Origin: Planctomycetaceae bacterium
Lineage (GTDB): Bacteria; Planctomycetota; Phycisphaerae; Phycisphaerales; SM1A02
Reading direction: 5' to 3'
NCBI GenBank assembly: GCA_947490615.1
Contig: CANLHK010000006.1
Coordinates: 62,001-126,000 of the forward strand
DNA length: 64,000 nt
This document shows positions 27,599-38,817 of the stretch, one piece after another. Each line of letters opens with the position of its first letter. The first letter of the stretch is position 1. The notes below the pieces were generated by a model, which was not told the DNA's origin, did no database searches, and worked only from the letters and a program-made list of their open reading frames with translations. The translations under genes and the position numbers were made by a program.

Positions 27599-28534
27599 TC
27601 ACTCGCCGTCACGGACAAGGTCAACGACCTGTGCGCGATGCCGACTCACGGGCGCCTCGATCATCTCGGCACGCACGGCTCTCCACGGTGCGCGCACCAA
27701 CATCTGATCAATCGCCCAGAAGGGCCAGCGTCGCGGATAGGTGCCGCCCCACCCTACACCCGCCGTGGCGAACGCTTCGTGGGTGCCAGGCGCGAGCAGC
27801 GCGAGCGAGGCACTTCCTCGCGTGATGTTGAAGTCGCCCGCGAGGATGTCGGGAAGATCGCCGCGTACTGGCGTGATCGCAGCCACGAACAACTCGAGAT
27901 TGGCGAACCGAGGCATCGTGGTGTCGCTCGGCAGATCGATGCCCTCGAGGCGCAGCCTTCCAAGCGGCGTGTCGAGCTCGAAGCGCGAGAGACTGCGACC
28001 GCGCGAAGCAAACACCGGGCGCGCCTCCACGATTCCCACACGCGAGATGATCGCGAAAGATCCTGGCTGCGCGATGGTGTAGCCAGCAGCCGCGAGACGC
28101 TCGGCACCTCCGTCCGCGAAGCAATGGCCAGGATCGGTGAGCACCACAGCATCCGCATCGAAGGTCAGTAGTGCGTCGACGACGCGCACGGCATCGTCAC
28201 GGTTGGGATGACACGCGTTCCAGTGCACCAATCGAAAGGCGCCAACGGGGCGTTCGCGCGCGAGCCCCCAATCCGTCCAACTGCACGCGACACCAAACAG
28301 GATCGATACGCCGATCCACGCGCCGAGTCGCGCTCTCTCCGCTTTCGGCCAATGGCGCAGCAACGCAAATCCGAGCAAGAGCAAGAACCCAAGCAGCGCG
28401 AATCCCGCGAGAAACACGCGGGGAATCCACCAGACCAGTTGCAGCACACCGAGGCGATCGGTGAGGACCTGAGAAATCATCAGGAGCAGCAGCGCGAGCG
28501 CGAAGGGAATCTCCCACCATCGCCTGAGCTTCAT
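27599..28534 (-). CDS. Membrane protein with endonuclease/exonuclease/phosphatase (EEP) domain
   Basis: The 311-residue protein begins with three hydrophobic helices (about 8-25, 30-60, 73-90), followed by an EEP fold (about 100-311). Motifs are VHWNACHPNRDD (first metal-site strand), VLTDPG, LAGDFNI and the terminal SRHRAQVVDL. The usual glutamate of the -W.(N/E)- metal site is not obvious. Such membrane-tethered EEP proteins act on phosphodiesters outside the membrane. Translation is coupled to the upstream phosphatase-family gene by an ATGA overlap. Confidence 0.78.
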   Translation of the reverse strand: MKLRRWWEIPFALALLLLMISQVLTDRLGVLQLVWWIPRVFLAGFALLGFLLLLGFALLRHWPKAERARLGAWIGVSILFGVACSWTDWGLARERPVGAFRLVHWNACHPNRDDAVRVVDALLTFDADAVVLTDPGHCFADGGAERLAAAGYTIAQPGSFAIISRVGIVEARPVFASRGRSLSRFELDTPLGRLRLEGIDLPSDTTMPRFANLELFVAAITPVRGDLPDILAGDFNITRGSASLALLAPGTHEAFATAGVGWGGTYPRRWPFWAIDQMLVRAPWRAVRAEMIEAPVSRHRAQVVDLVRDGE

Positions 28535-29547
28535 GGAGTGCTCCGCGCGATACCTCGACCCTCCGCATGAACGCCTTCTTCGAGATCGCGCTGGGCGAGC
28601 ACGCGCGCGATCGAGGGACCAAGGCCACGAGCAGCGCAGATCACAGCGTGACTGCCGCTGAGCCGACGACCGAGCGAGAGATCGATGTCGCCTCCATCGG
28701 TGTCGCCAACCCACGCTCCTGATTCGCGTGCGAGAAGGATCGCGCCTGCGTGATCCCAGATGTACTTGCCAGGACCGTTGCCGCGGCGGCTGTAGGCGAC
28801 ATCGGCGAGTCCCGCAATCACATGCGCATACTTCGCCTGACTGTCCGAATGCACCAGCGTGCACGGATGACCCGTCGCCAATCCAACGGACATGCGTGCG
28901 CGAATCTGCGACTCCGTCGCGCGCGCTGGAGCCACGAGTCGCACGGGCGCGTCTGCTGCGAGCGCTGCCTGCGAAACCTCTGCAACGGTGAACTCACCGC
29001 CCGCGAGCGGAAACCAGAAGGCGCCGGCGCCCTTCGCGGCCGAAAGCAGCATGCCGCCGAGCACGGTTGGATGTCCGTTACACGCAAAGACCACTTCGCC
29101 GCGACTCAAGAGCGCTAGGCACGGACACCAGTGATCGCCATCGACAAATCCCTGCGTCCCGTCGATTGGATCGAGCACCCATGCGGACTCCACCGCCGCC
29201 GTTGAGCCATCAAGCCCGCCCGAACTGAGTGCCCGCGTGATGTTCGCCTCGCTCGCGTCCATACCCCAGTCGCGCAAGAGCGCGCGGCAATGTGCTTGCG
29301 CTGCGGGCTTCCCCGCAAGCGACTGCAGGTCTTCTTCGGCAATGACTGGAATCGCGCCAAAGACCTCTTCAAGCCGCGTGAGAATCATCACCTGGAGCGC
29401 CACATCGACCGCCGTCACCACGGAGCCATCCGACTTCTGCACGATCGCGTCAGGGGAAAGGTCCCGTCGCGCCTCGACCGCGAAGTTCGTAGCGTCTTGC
29501 ACGATCTCGCAGGCGAGGTCGAAGTCGTCGTGGTCAATCGAAGGCAT
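28531..29547 (-). CDS. Inositol monophosphatase-family phosphatase, 3'(2'),5'-bisphosphate nucleotidase-like
   Basis: This protein of about 338 residues has the family's metal-binding motifs: IAEED, WVLDPIDGTQGFVDGD and the C-terminal IWDHAGAILLARESGA. The spacing and the long GDH segment after the DGT motif look more like HAL2/CysQ-type nucleotidases, which remove the 3' phosphate from PAP formed in sulfur assimilation, than like SuhB. The ATG at 29547 is preferred over the adjoining GTG because TACTCT lies exactly 6 bases upstream, as at other SD-less starts here. It forms an operon with the EEP protein gene. Confidence 0.8.
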   Translation of the reverse strand: MPSIDHDDFDLACEIVQDATNFAVEARRDLSPDAIVQKSDGSVVTAVDVALQVMILTRLEEVFGAIPVIAEEDLQSLAGKPAAQAHCRALLRDWGMDASEANITRALSSGGLDGSTAAVESAWVLDPIDGTQGFVDGDHWCPCLALLSRGEVVFACNGHPTVLGGMLLSAAKGAGAFWFPLAGGEFTVAEVSQAALAADAPVRLVAPARATESQIRARMSVGLATGHPCTLVHSDSQAKYAHVIAGLADVAYSRRGNGPGKYIWDHAGAILLARESGAWVGDTDGGDIDLSLGRRLSGSHAVICAARGLGPSIARVLAQRDLEEGVHAEGRGIARSTP

Positions 29548-29682
29548 CACCGCAGAGTAGCAACCGCGTCAGCAGGATCAGGGCGTGAGAGTTCGCCGCG
29601 AGGCTCGGTGCCAACTTGGCAGACGAGTCCTACCTCGCCGAGCGATCGCGCCCCGATTGGCGCACCGTCCGCCCGATTGGGC

Positions 29683-29698
29683 TGGCACAAAGGTTGCA
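29683..29698 (+). promoter_or_regulatory. Sigma-54-type (-24/-12) promoter upstream of dnaK
   Basis: TGGCAC at 29683-29688 and TTGCA at 29694-29698 keep the invariant GG and GC exactly 10 bases apart, as in sigma-54 promoters. The predicted start is near 29709, leaving a leader of about 84 bases before dnaK. No CIRCE element (TTAGCACTC/GAGTGCTAA) is seen in this region. Confidence 0.6.
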
Positions 29699-29792
29699 TT
29701 TCGCGGCGACCTCCGATTCGCCTCTCGATCAGACGATCGCCTGAGTCCATCGGAACCGACCGCGCAGCCCCCGATCCAGTAGGAATCCGACC

Positions 29793-31703
<1,911 letters not shown>

Positions 31704-31740
31704 ACCGCGCGACACGCGCCACATTCCAAGCAACCATCGA

Positions 31741-31767
31741 GCCGCCCGCGGAGTCACCGCGGGCGGC
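31741..31767 (+). terminator. Hairpin terminator after dnaK
   Basis: A perfect 11-bp stem (GCCGCCCGCGG with CCGCGGGCGGC) has a 5-base loop and lies 38 bases after the dnaK stop. Only TTC follows, so termination may need a factor. Confidence 0.6.
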
Positions 31768-31797
31768 TTCATGAACGGCTGAAGCGGCGCGATTCGC

Positions 31798-31803
31798 TAG
31801 ACT
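31798..31803 (+). promoter_or_regulatory. -10-like hexamer directly before ptsI
   Basis: TAGACT followed by GCG, 12 bases before the ATG. Transcription would begin about 6 bases before the start codon, and there is no Shine-Dalgarno sequence. Confidence 0.45.
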
Positions 31804-31815
31804 GCGCGCCCACTC

Positions 31816-33603
31816 ATGCCTCACACGGATTCTCAACCGAAGCCCATGCAGACCGTGAAGGGCAATCCGGTTTCACCAGGAATCGTGATCGCGCGCGCCT
31901 TCGTGCTTGGTGAGGCGGAGACCCATGTTCCGCATCGCAGCATCGAGGTGAGCGAGATCGAGGGCGAGCTCGCGCGACTCGAGACGGCGCTGCGCGAAGC
32001 CACGGCGGATCTCGTCACGCTGCGCGATCGCACGGAGCAACAACTCGGACGCGAAGCAGCCAAGATCTTCGGCTTCCATCTTGGACTCCTGCAGGATCCG
32101 TCGCTGCTCGGACCAATGCGCGAGCAGGTTCGCAACGACCAAGTGAACATCGAGCTCGCGGTCGCCGACAGTTTCAAGCGCGTCACCGACCAGTTCCTCG
32201 CCATCGGCAATGAAGTGTTTCGCCAGAAGGCCAACGATGTCCTCGATCTCGAGCGTCGCGTGCTTGGCAAGCTCATGGGAGAGAATGAATCTCGACTCTC
32301 GAAGCTCACGGGCAATGTGATCGTCATCGCCCACGAGCTCACGCCGTCGCAGACCGCGGGCATGGATCGCACGCGAGTCCTCGGCATCGCGACTGATCTC
32401 GGAGGTCGCACCAGCCACACCTCGATCGTGGCGCGCGCCATCGAGATTCCTTGCGTCGTCGGTTGCCAGCGACTCATGGAGCGCGCCGACGATGGCGACC
32501 TCGTCATCGTCGATGGCGACACGGGCGTCGTCGTCATTCGCCCTGATCCGCGGACCGTCGAGGAGTACCGCACCCAACAAGAGCGCTTCTCCGCCTACCG
32601 CAAGGTTCTGCGCGAAACCGCGCCGCTTGAAGCGGTCACCACCTGTGGCACGCGCATCCAATTGCTCGGCAACATCGAGTTCCCCCACGAGGTTGAGAGC
32701 GTGCTCGCCAACGGCGGCGATGGCGTCGGGCTCTACCGCACCGAGTTCCTCTATCTCACCAACGATCACGAGCCGAGCGAAGAAGAACAGTTCCGCGCCT
32801 ATCGCCGCACGCTCGAGTTGCTCGCAGGCCGCCCCTGCACCATCCGCACGCTTGATCTTGGCGCCGACAAGTACACCCAACAGCGTGCGCACGAACCCGA
32901 GCGCAATCCGTTTCTTGGCTTGCGTTCGATTCGTTACTGCCTGCAGAACCGCGAGCTCTTCAAGACCCAACTGCGCGCGATCCTGCGCGCGAGTGCGTGT
33001 GGTCCGATGAAGGTCATGTTCCCGCTCGTGAGCACGCTCATGGAGCTGCGCCAAGCCAAGATGATCCTCAACGATGTCTGCGAGGAGCTCGATGAAGAAG
33101 GCATTCCCTTCGACCGCACGCTGCAGACGGGCATCATGGTTGAGGTGCCGAGCGCGGCCTTGATGGCCCGCGCGTTTGCCGACGAGTGCGCGTTCTTCTC
33201 GATCGGAACCAACGACCTGATCCAGTACACCCTCGCGGTCGACCGCGGCAACGAACGGGTCGCCAACCTCTACAGCGGGGCCTCTCCCGCAGTCCTGTAT
33301 CTCGTCAAGCAGGTCATTCGTGCCGCCCGTCGTGCGGGAATTGATGTTTCTCTCTGCGGTGAGGTCGCGGGAGAGGCGATCTACACCATGTTGCTGATCG
33401 GACTGGGACTCCGTACACTCTCGCTTGTCCCGAGTCAGATCCCGCTCATCAAGCGGGTGATCCGATCAGTGGACATCGAACATTGCGAACAGCTGGCCCG
33501 CCGGGTTGGTTCGTTCGATTCCGAGCGGCAAGTGCTCAACACTCTCCGCGACGAACTTAGAAAGATTGACCCAGATTCGTTCGGCGGCTGGATAGCCGAA
33601 TAA
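31816..33603 (+). CDS. ptsI: Phosphoenolpyruvate-protein phosphotransferase (PTS enzyme I)
   Basis: The 595-residue enzyme I takes phosphate from PEP and passes it to HPr. It has an N-terminal HPr-binding helical domain (about 40-160), the phosphohistidine loop GGRTSHTSIVARA (near residue 200), and the PEP-binding barrel with GVGLYRTEFLY, IRTLDLGADKY, NPFLGLRSIRYC, the metal-binding segment FFSIGTNDLIQYT and the catalytic cysteine in LCGEVAGE. No HPr or EII genes are adjacent, so this may serve regulation rather than bulk sugar uptake. It has an SD-less start 12 bases after a TAGACT element. Confidence 0.93.
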   Translation: MPHTDSQPKPMQTVKGNPVSPGIVIARAFVLGEAETHVPHRSIEVSEIEGELARLETALREATADLVTLRDRTEQQLGREAAKIFGFHLGLLQDPSLLGPMREQVRNDQVNIELAVADSFKRVTDQFLAIGNEVFRQKANDVLDLERRVLGKLMGENESRLSKLTGNVIVIAHELTPSQTAGMDRTRVLGIATDLGGRTSHTSIVARAIEIPCVVGCQRLMERADDGDLVIVDGDTGVVVIRPDPRTVEEYRTQQERFSAYRKVLRETAPLEAVTTCGTRIQLLGNIEFPHEVESVLANGGDGVGLYRTEFLYLTNDHEPSEEEQFRAYRRTLELLAGRPCTIRTLDLGADKYTQQRAHEPERNPFLGLRSIRYCLQNRELFKTQLRAILRASACGPMKVMFPLVSTLMELRQAKMILNDVCEELDEEGIPFDRTLQTGIMVEVPSAALMARAFADECAFFSIGTNDLIQYTLAVDRGNERVANLYSGASPAVLYLVKQVIRAARRAGIDVSLCGEVAGEAIYTMLLIGLGLRTLSLVPSQIPLIKRVIRSVDIEHCEQLARRVGSFDSERQVLNTLRDELRKIDPDSFGGWIAE

Positions 33604-34129
33604 ACGAGCGCGCTGGGCCAGAACACACAGACTTGAGGCCGTCGGCGAGGGCGCATTGCGCCCCGCAACCAGGACGAAGGCCGCATCAGGGACCCGCGAG
33701 ATATCGCGATCCAGATGCCGCCCTCCTGCGACGGCTGGGCGACCTTGCCACAACGCGCTTCTGCGCGAGGCAGAGTCGAATGGAACATCGCGTGCGCCGC
33801 TGCGCACGAATCCGGTCGAACCGCGGCAGGCTCACGAGAACCAACTCAAGAGCCCACTCGAGCTCAAACTCGGGCCGCCAGAACGACCCTTCCAGCAGCG
33901 ACCACGCGACGCGAGAGTGCGGCACCCGCCGCCCAGCGCGCACGCGCTGCACGCGCCCCGATTGTTTCGGAGGCGCGCTCGCCCAGGTTTGCGGCGCCTT
34001 CCCCCCAAACGGGAGGAGAGCGCTCGACCACCCCAGCCGTCCATCCTGCGTTCACTTGTGAACCCATGCTCTTGCATGCGTTCGCCGACACCTCGCACAC
34101 TGGCTCTTTGCCAGAGAAGCGACGGAACG
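33604..34129 (+). other. 526-base leader region upstream of RNase E gene
   Basis: The region between ptsI and the RNase E start codon has no supportable gene. Just before the start lie two adjoining inverted repeats, GTTCAC-TT-GTGAAC (34050-34063) and CATGC-TCTT-GCATG (34065-34078). RNase E genes in other bacteria have long structured leaders used for autoregulation, so a long 5' untranslated region is plausible here. The reading frame is open back to 33656, but the encoded residues are low-quality and rich in arginine and proline. Confidence 0.45.
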
Positions 34130-37100
34130 ATGGACAGCAACGATCAGAACCTCCCTCCCCACCACAGCGACAACCTCCCAGGATCGAGGGGAGAACGAGA
34201 CGCGCACGAGCACACTCATGCGCCCCGCCACGAACGCGGCGAACACGAACAACATCACGCCGAGGGTCACGCGCACGACCACGAAAGTGGACTCGGCTTC
34301 GCAGACTCCGAGGAGCTCCTCGGTGACGGGCATCGGGACTCGAATGCCGACGCAGACTCGGACGCCGCAGAGCGACTCAGCGCCGAAGAGCGCGCGGCGC
34401 TCGGTGCGTCCGACGACGGTAGTGACTCCGAGTTCGATGACGCCGAGGGACGCGCCGATGCCGACGAGGCCGCGGCCGCCTACGCACGAGCGTCGATGCG
34501 TGACTTCGACAATCCCACCGAACCCGTGATCAGTGAGGCCGAGGCCGACGATCCGCTCGTCGCGCACCGCGGCGAGAAGCCACGGCAACTCGTCATCGTG
34601 AACGATGTCCCCGACGACGAGACGCGCATCGCGATTCTCGAGCAAGGTCGGCTCATGCAGTTCTTCTCGGAGCGCGCCGCGACCTCGACGAATGTCGGAT
34701 CGATCTACAAGGCACGCGTCGTGAATGTCGAGCCAGCGATCCAAGCTGCGTTCGTCGACTTCGGCGAAGGCGCCAACGGCTTCCTCCACATCAGCGATCT
34801 TCATCCCAAGTATTTCCCCGGCGACAAGGACAAGGTCGAAAAGGTCGGCCGCAAGATCCCTCGCCGCTCGCGCCCGATGATGCAAGAAGCCTTGCGTCGC
34901 GGTCAGGAAATCACCGTGCAGGTGCTCAAGGAAGGTCTCGGATCGAAGGGCCCGACCGTCACGAGCTACTTGTCGATTCCTGGTCGCCTCTTGGTGATGA
35001 TGCCCGACATGGACAATGTCGGCGTCAGCCGCAAGGTCGACGACGAAGAGGGTCGCCGCAAGATGCGGAAGATCCTCGACTCGCTCAATCTCCCTGAGGG
35101 TTTCGGCTTCATCCTGCGCACCGCTGGCTTTGACGCCACGCGCACCGAACTCGCCCGCGACGCGCAGTATCTGACGCGGCTTTGGCAGGTCATGGAGAAG
35201 CGCATGCACGCCGTCGGCGCGCCCTGCAGTCTCTACACCGAAGGCGACATTCTCCTTCGCACCATCCGCGATTCGATCGACGCGTCGGTCGATGGCATCG
35301 TGGTGGACAGCGAGAGCTCGTTCCATCGCGCCAAGGCGTTCCTTGAAGTGGTCTCGCCGCGCACCGCCGCGAAGGTCCACTTCTGGGATCGTCGCATGCC
35401 GATCTTCCACGCCTTTGATGTCGAACGCCAAGTCGACATGATCCACTCCCGCGAAGTGCCGCTGCCCTCGGGTGGCGCGCTGGTCATCGATCAAACCGAA
35501 GCGCTCGTGGCGATCGATGTGAACAGCGGTCGTTCGCGCAGTGCGCGCGACAGCGAGACCAACGCCTACCAGACCAACGAAGAAGCCGTCGACGAAATCG
35601 CCCGACAGATTCGCCTGCGCGATCTCGGCGGTGTGATCGTGAACGACCTCATCGATATGCGGATGATGAAGCATCGCCGCGACATCGAAGATCGCTTCCG
35701 CAAGGACCTTTCCAAGGATCGCGCCAAGACCACGGTCTCGCAGATCAGCGAGTTCGGCATCGTGGAGATGACCCGTCAGCGCATGCGACCGAGCCTGCGC
35801 AAGACGCACTACATGGACTGCCCGCATTGCGCAGGCCATGGCGAAATCCGCATGCCCAACACCGTCGCGTCCGACGCGATGCGGCGCATTCAGTTTGTGC
35901 TCGACATCGACCGCGTGGCGCGGCTCGAAGTGGTTTGCTCGTCGAAGGTCGCCGCCGTGCTCTTGTCGCGCAAGCGTCGCGCACTGGGCGAACTCGAAGA
36001 TCTCTTTGCCAAGAAGATCGACATCCGCATCAGCGATGCGATCGCCGTCGATCGCGTCGATCTCTACGCCTACGACGAGCGCAACGCGGATGTCGAACTC
36101 GACAAGCCGCAGAAGATTCAGCTCCCCTCGCTCTCCGCGCTTCCGACCGAAATCGATGAAGACGGGCGCGGATCGAAGGCCGCGCAGCAAGAGCGCGCCG
36201 ATGATGCGCAAGCGGGCGGCGGTCGCCGTCGCCGTCGTCGTCGTGGTGGCCGTAAGCCCAATGCTGCTGATGCCAGCTCGATGATTCTCTCGGGCGGATT
36301 CGATGATCTTCCTGACATCGATGAGGACGAGCCAAGCATCACCGATGCACTCGATGCGCAGGACGCAGAGCGCGAAGCGCAAGAAAGTGCCGACGAGCAA
36401 GAGCAGGATGGCGCTGGCAGCGGCGACAACGCCGCAGCAGGCGAGGGTGGAGGTCGCGGTGGTCGCCGTCGTCGCCGTCGTGGCGGCCGCGGTGGTCGTG
36501 GTCGCGATCGAGACCCGTCGACCGCGCAAGAGCAGGCTCCGCAGCAACAACAGCAGCGGCGTCCCTCGGCACCCAAGCGCGTCGCGCCTCCGCCGCGTCC
36601 GCCGAGTGATCCGATTCGCGTGCACGCGATCGCGAAGGAGATCGAGCTCACGAGTAAGGATGTTCTGGCCAAGTGCGCCGAACTCGAGATCGAAGTGAAG
36701 GGCCATCAATCGCTCCTCACGGGCGAGCAAGGCGATCTGATCCGCAAGGCCTACGGCAAACCGCCGTTTGATCAACCAGAACCTGAGTTGGAGCCAGAAT
36801 CGGATTCGGCTGACGGATCGGACTCCGAGAGCACCGACGAATCGCACGACCAGTCCGACTCTGCCGAAGGTGGCAGCGAGGGCGGCGCGCGTCGCAAGCG
36901 TCGACGCCGTCGGCGCGGCGGGCGTCGCGATGATGGAGCTCCGCGCGCAGAAGGATCGAGCGAAGGCTCCTCCGAACAGGGCAACGAACCTTCATCAGGC
37001 GATGATGGCGACGAGCCATCGCACGAAGACGCCTCGGATCCTGACGCTGACTCCAGCGAGGACACTGGCGAGAACGATGGCGGCGACGAAGCGTCGTCGA

Positions 37101-37633
37101 ATGACACGCAAGGTGGCGACGGACAAGGCGGCGCAGGCCGCAAGCGTCGACGCCGCCGTCGTGGTGGACGCGGACGCAATCGCGATGGCGATCGCCCTGC
37201 CGCCGAGAACGCGGAAGGCGCGAGCCCGCAGGAACACGCTGCGCCAGCGGCACCAGCACCACGCGCCGAACCAACGAACGCGGAACGACCAGCTTCGGAT
37301 CGTGGCCACGGCGGCGGACGCGAAGGCGCCCGACGCGAAGGTGGAGGACGAGACAGTGGCCGTGACGGCGGCGGACGCGAAGGCGGACGCGGCGGTCGCG
37401 GAGGTCGTGGCGGACGCGGAGGTCGTGGCGGTGGCGGTGGTCGCGGCGGCGACCGTGGCGCATCGAACTCGTCGGACGGAGCTTCACGCGCAGAAGCACC
37501 CAAAGCACCGAGGACCCCTGCGGCTCCCAGCGCTCCGAGCCCGGCACCAGCAGCCAGTGCGAAGCCGCGCTCGCTCTACGGAGGTCGTCGCAAGCTCGCA
37601 CCAGGTGAACGCAAGGGCGGCGGCGACGAGTAA
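34130..37633 (+). CDS. rne: Ribonuclease E/G family protein with IF2_N-type domain and RGG tail
   Basis: This protein of about 1167 residues starts with about 150 acidic, histidine-rich residues. Next come an S1 domain (about 187-280, AAFVDFGEGANGFLHISDLH), the RNase H-like and DNase I-like catalytic core with aspartates in AIDVNSGRS (about 463) and NDLIDM (about 508), and the zinc-link CPHC (about 564-567). It is the endonuclease that starts mRNA decay and processes rRNA and tRNA. The C-terminal half is disordered, with several RRRRRGG clusters, and contains a small domain at about 829-872 (RVHAIAKEIELTSKDVLAK) that resembles the N-terminal domain of initiation factor IF2. It ends in an RGG-rich stretch (about 1055-1115). 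The stop and the dxr start share one base (TAATG). Confidence 0.9.
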   Translation: MDSNDQNLPPHHSDNLPGSRGERDAHEHTHAPRHERGEHEQHHAEGHAHDHESGLGFADSEELLGDGHRDSNADADSDAAERLSAEERAALGASDDGSDSEFDDAEGRADADEAAAAYARASMRDFDNPTEPVISEAEADDPLVAHRGEKPRQLVIVNDVPDDETRIAILEQGRLMQFFSERAATSTNVGSIYKARVVNVEPAIQAAFVDFGEGANGFLHISDLHPKYFPGDKDKVEKVGRKIPRRSRPMMQEALRRGQEITVQVLKEGLGSKGPTVTSYLSIPGRLLVMMPDMDNVGVSRKVDDEEGRRKMRKILDSLNLPEGFGFILRTAGFDATRTELARDAQYLTRLWQVMEKRMHAVGAPCSLYTEGDILLRTIRDSIDASVDGIVVDSESSFHRAKAFLEVVSPRTAAKVHFWDRRMPIFHAFDVERQVDMIHSREVPLPSGGALVIDQTEALVAIDVNSGRSRSARDSETNAYQTNEEAVDEIARQIRLRDLGGVIVNDLIDMRMMKHRRDIEDRFRKDLSKDRAKTTVSQISEFGIVEMTRQRMRPSLRKTHYMDCPHCAGHGEIRMPNTVASDAMRRIQFVLDIDRVARLEVVCSSKVAAVLLSRKRRALGELEDLFAKKIDIRISDAIAVDRVDLYAYDERNADVELDKPQKIQLPSLSALPTEIDEDGRGSKAAQQERADDAQAGGGRRRRRRRGGRKPNAADASSMILSGGFDDLPDIDEDEPSITDALDAQDAEREAQESADEQEQDGAGSGDNAAAGEGGGRGGRRRRRRGGRGGRGRDRDPSTAQEQAPQQQQQRRPSAPKRVAPPPRPPSDPIRVHAIAKEIELTSKDVLAKCAELEIEVKGHQSLLTGEQGDLIRKAYGKPPFDQPEPELEPESDSADGSDSESTDESHDQSDSAEGGSEGGARRKRRRRRRGGRRDDGAPRAEGSSEGSSEQGNEPSSGDDGDEPSHEDASDPDADSSEDTGENDGGDEASSNDTQGGDGQGGAGRKRRRRRRGGRGRNRDGDRPAAENAEGASPQEHAAPAAPAPRAEPTNAERPASDRGHGGGREGARREGGGRDSGRDGGGREGGRGGRGGRGGRGGRGGGGGRGGDRGASNSSDGASRAEAPKAPRTPAAPSAPSPAPAASAKPRSLYGGRRKLAPGERKGGGDE

Positions 37634-38808
37634 TGTCGCCGAGCCTGCGACGCGTCTTTCTGCTCGGATCCACGGGCTCGATCGGCACAAGCGCTCTCGA
37701 GGTCGTCCGATTTCAGGCGTCGCGTAGCACTCAGCGCTTTGAGGTCGTCGGCCTTGCCGCAGCACGCAACGGGAGTTCACTCGCAGCGCAAGCGCGGGAG
37801 TTCAGTGCGCAAGCAATTGCCATCGCGCAACCCGCTGTCGGTGGGCCACTGGATGTGCCAAGTTCGACCCGCGTGTTCAGCGGTGCGCAAGCAGCCTGCG
37901 AGATGCTCCGCGCCTACGCGCGACGCGGCGATCTCGTGGTCGCGGCCATGGTCGGCGCCGCAGGAATCGAGCCTGTCCTCGGAGCGATTGAACTCGGATG
38001 CGACATCGCGCTCGCCAACAAGGAAGCGCTTGTTGCAGCGGGTGCCATCGTGATGCCTGCAGCAGCGAAGGCTGGCGTTCGAATCATTCCCGTCGACAGC
38101 GAGCACAACGCGCTCTTTCAATGCCTGAAGGGCTCGAACTCACTCGATGAGGTTCGGCGCGTCGTCCTCACCGCGTCGGGCGGTCCGTTTCGCGGGAAGT
38201 CGATAGCGGAGATGAGTCGCGTCACCGTGGCTGACGCTCTGGCCCATCCAACTTGGCGCATGGGCCCAAAGGTCACCGTCGACAGCGCTTCGCTCATGAA
38301 TAAGGCGCTCGAACTCATCGAAGCGCACTGGCTCTTTGGTCTCGGCGCCGATCGCATCGAGGCGATCATCCATCCCCAATCGATTGTCCACGGCTTTGTG
38401 GAGTACATCGATGGCTCGGTGCTGGCGCAGCTCTCGCCACCGGACATGCGCACACCGATCCAACAGGCGATGTGCGATCCCCTGCGTGTGGAAGGACCAA
38501 GTCGGAAGTTGGATTTCGCCACGCTGCGCGGACTCGAGTTCGAGCCGATCAATCACGAACAATTCCCCGCCGTGAGTTTGGCCCATCGCGTCATCGCCAC
38601 AGGGGGCAGCGCGGGAGCCGTGCTCAACGCGGCCAACGAAGTCGCCGTGCAGGCCTTCCTCGATGGCACCATCGCCTTCACCGAGATCGTCGCCATCGTT
38701 CGCGGCACACTCGACCGCGCCAGCATCAAGCCCATCGCCACACTGGCCGATGTCCACAGTGCCGACGCCGATGCGCGCCGCTGCGCACAGTCGCTCATCC
38801 GTGCGTAG
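37633..38808 (+). CDS. dxr: 1-deoxy-D-xylulose 5-phosphate reductoisomerase
   Basis: The 391-residue enzyme of the MEP isoprenoid pathway converts DXP to MEP with NADPH. It has the NADPH loop LLGSTGSIGTSALEV, LANKEALVAAG, the metal-binding PVDSEHNALFQCL, the catalytic loop HPTWRMGPKVTVDSASLMNK, and the C-terminal ANEVAVQAFLDG. Length and motifs are standard. Its ATG overlaps the RNase E stop by one base, so it is translationally coupled, and rseP follows after 9 bases, a gene order common in bacteria (dxr-rseP). Confidence 0.96.
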   Translation: MSPSLRRVFLLGSTGSIGTSALEVVRFQASRSTQRFEVVGLAAARNGSSLAAQAREFSAQAIAIAQPAVGGPLDVPSSTRVFSGAQAACEMLRAYARRGDLVVAAMVGAAGIEPVLGAIELGCDIALANKEALVAAGAIVMPAAAKAGVRIIPVDSEHNALFQCLKGSNSLDEVRRVVLTASGGPFRGKSIAEMSRVTVADALAHPTWRMGPKVTVDSASLMNKALELIEAHWLFGLGADRIEAIIHPQSIVHGFVEYIDGSVLAQLSPPDMRTPIQQAMCDPLRVEGPSRKLDFATLRGLEFEPINHEQFPAVSLAHRVIATGGSAGAVLNAANEVAVQAFLDGTIAFTEIVAIVRGTLDRASIKPIATLADVHSADADARRCAQSLIRA

Positions 38809-38817
38809 GATGCGAGC

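Noticed and set aside
29551-29792. CIRCE operator for HrcA upstream of dnaK
   Set aside because: No TTAGCACTC-N9-GAGTGCTAA or close variant is present.
33656-34129. N-terminal extension of RNase E from 33656
   Set aside because: The frame is open but the residues are basic and proline-rich without conservation features; the ATG at 34130 begins the acidic, histidine-rich segment.
34052-36847. 931-residue open frame on the minus strand opposite RNase E
   Set aside because: Rich in His, Arg, Asp and Leu as expected for an antisense shadow of a GC-rich gene; the plus strand has clear catalytic motifs.
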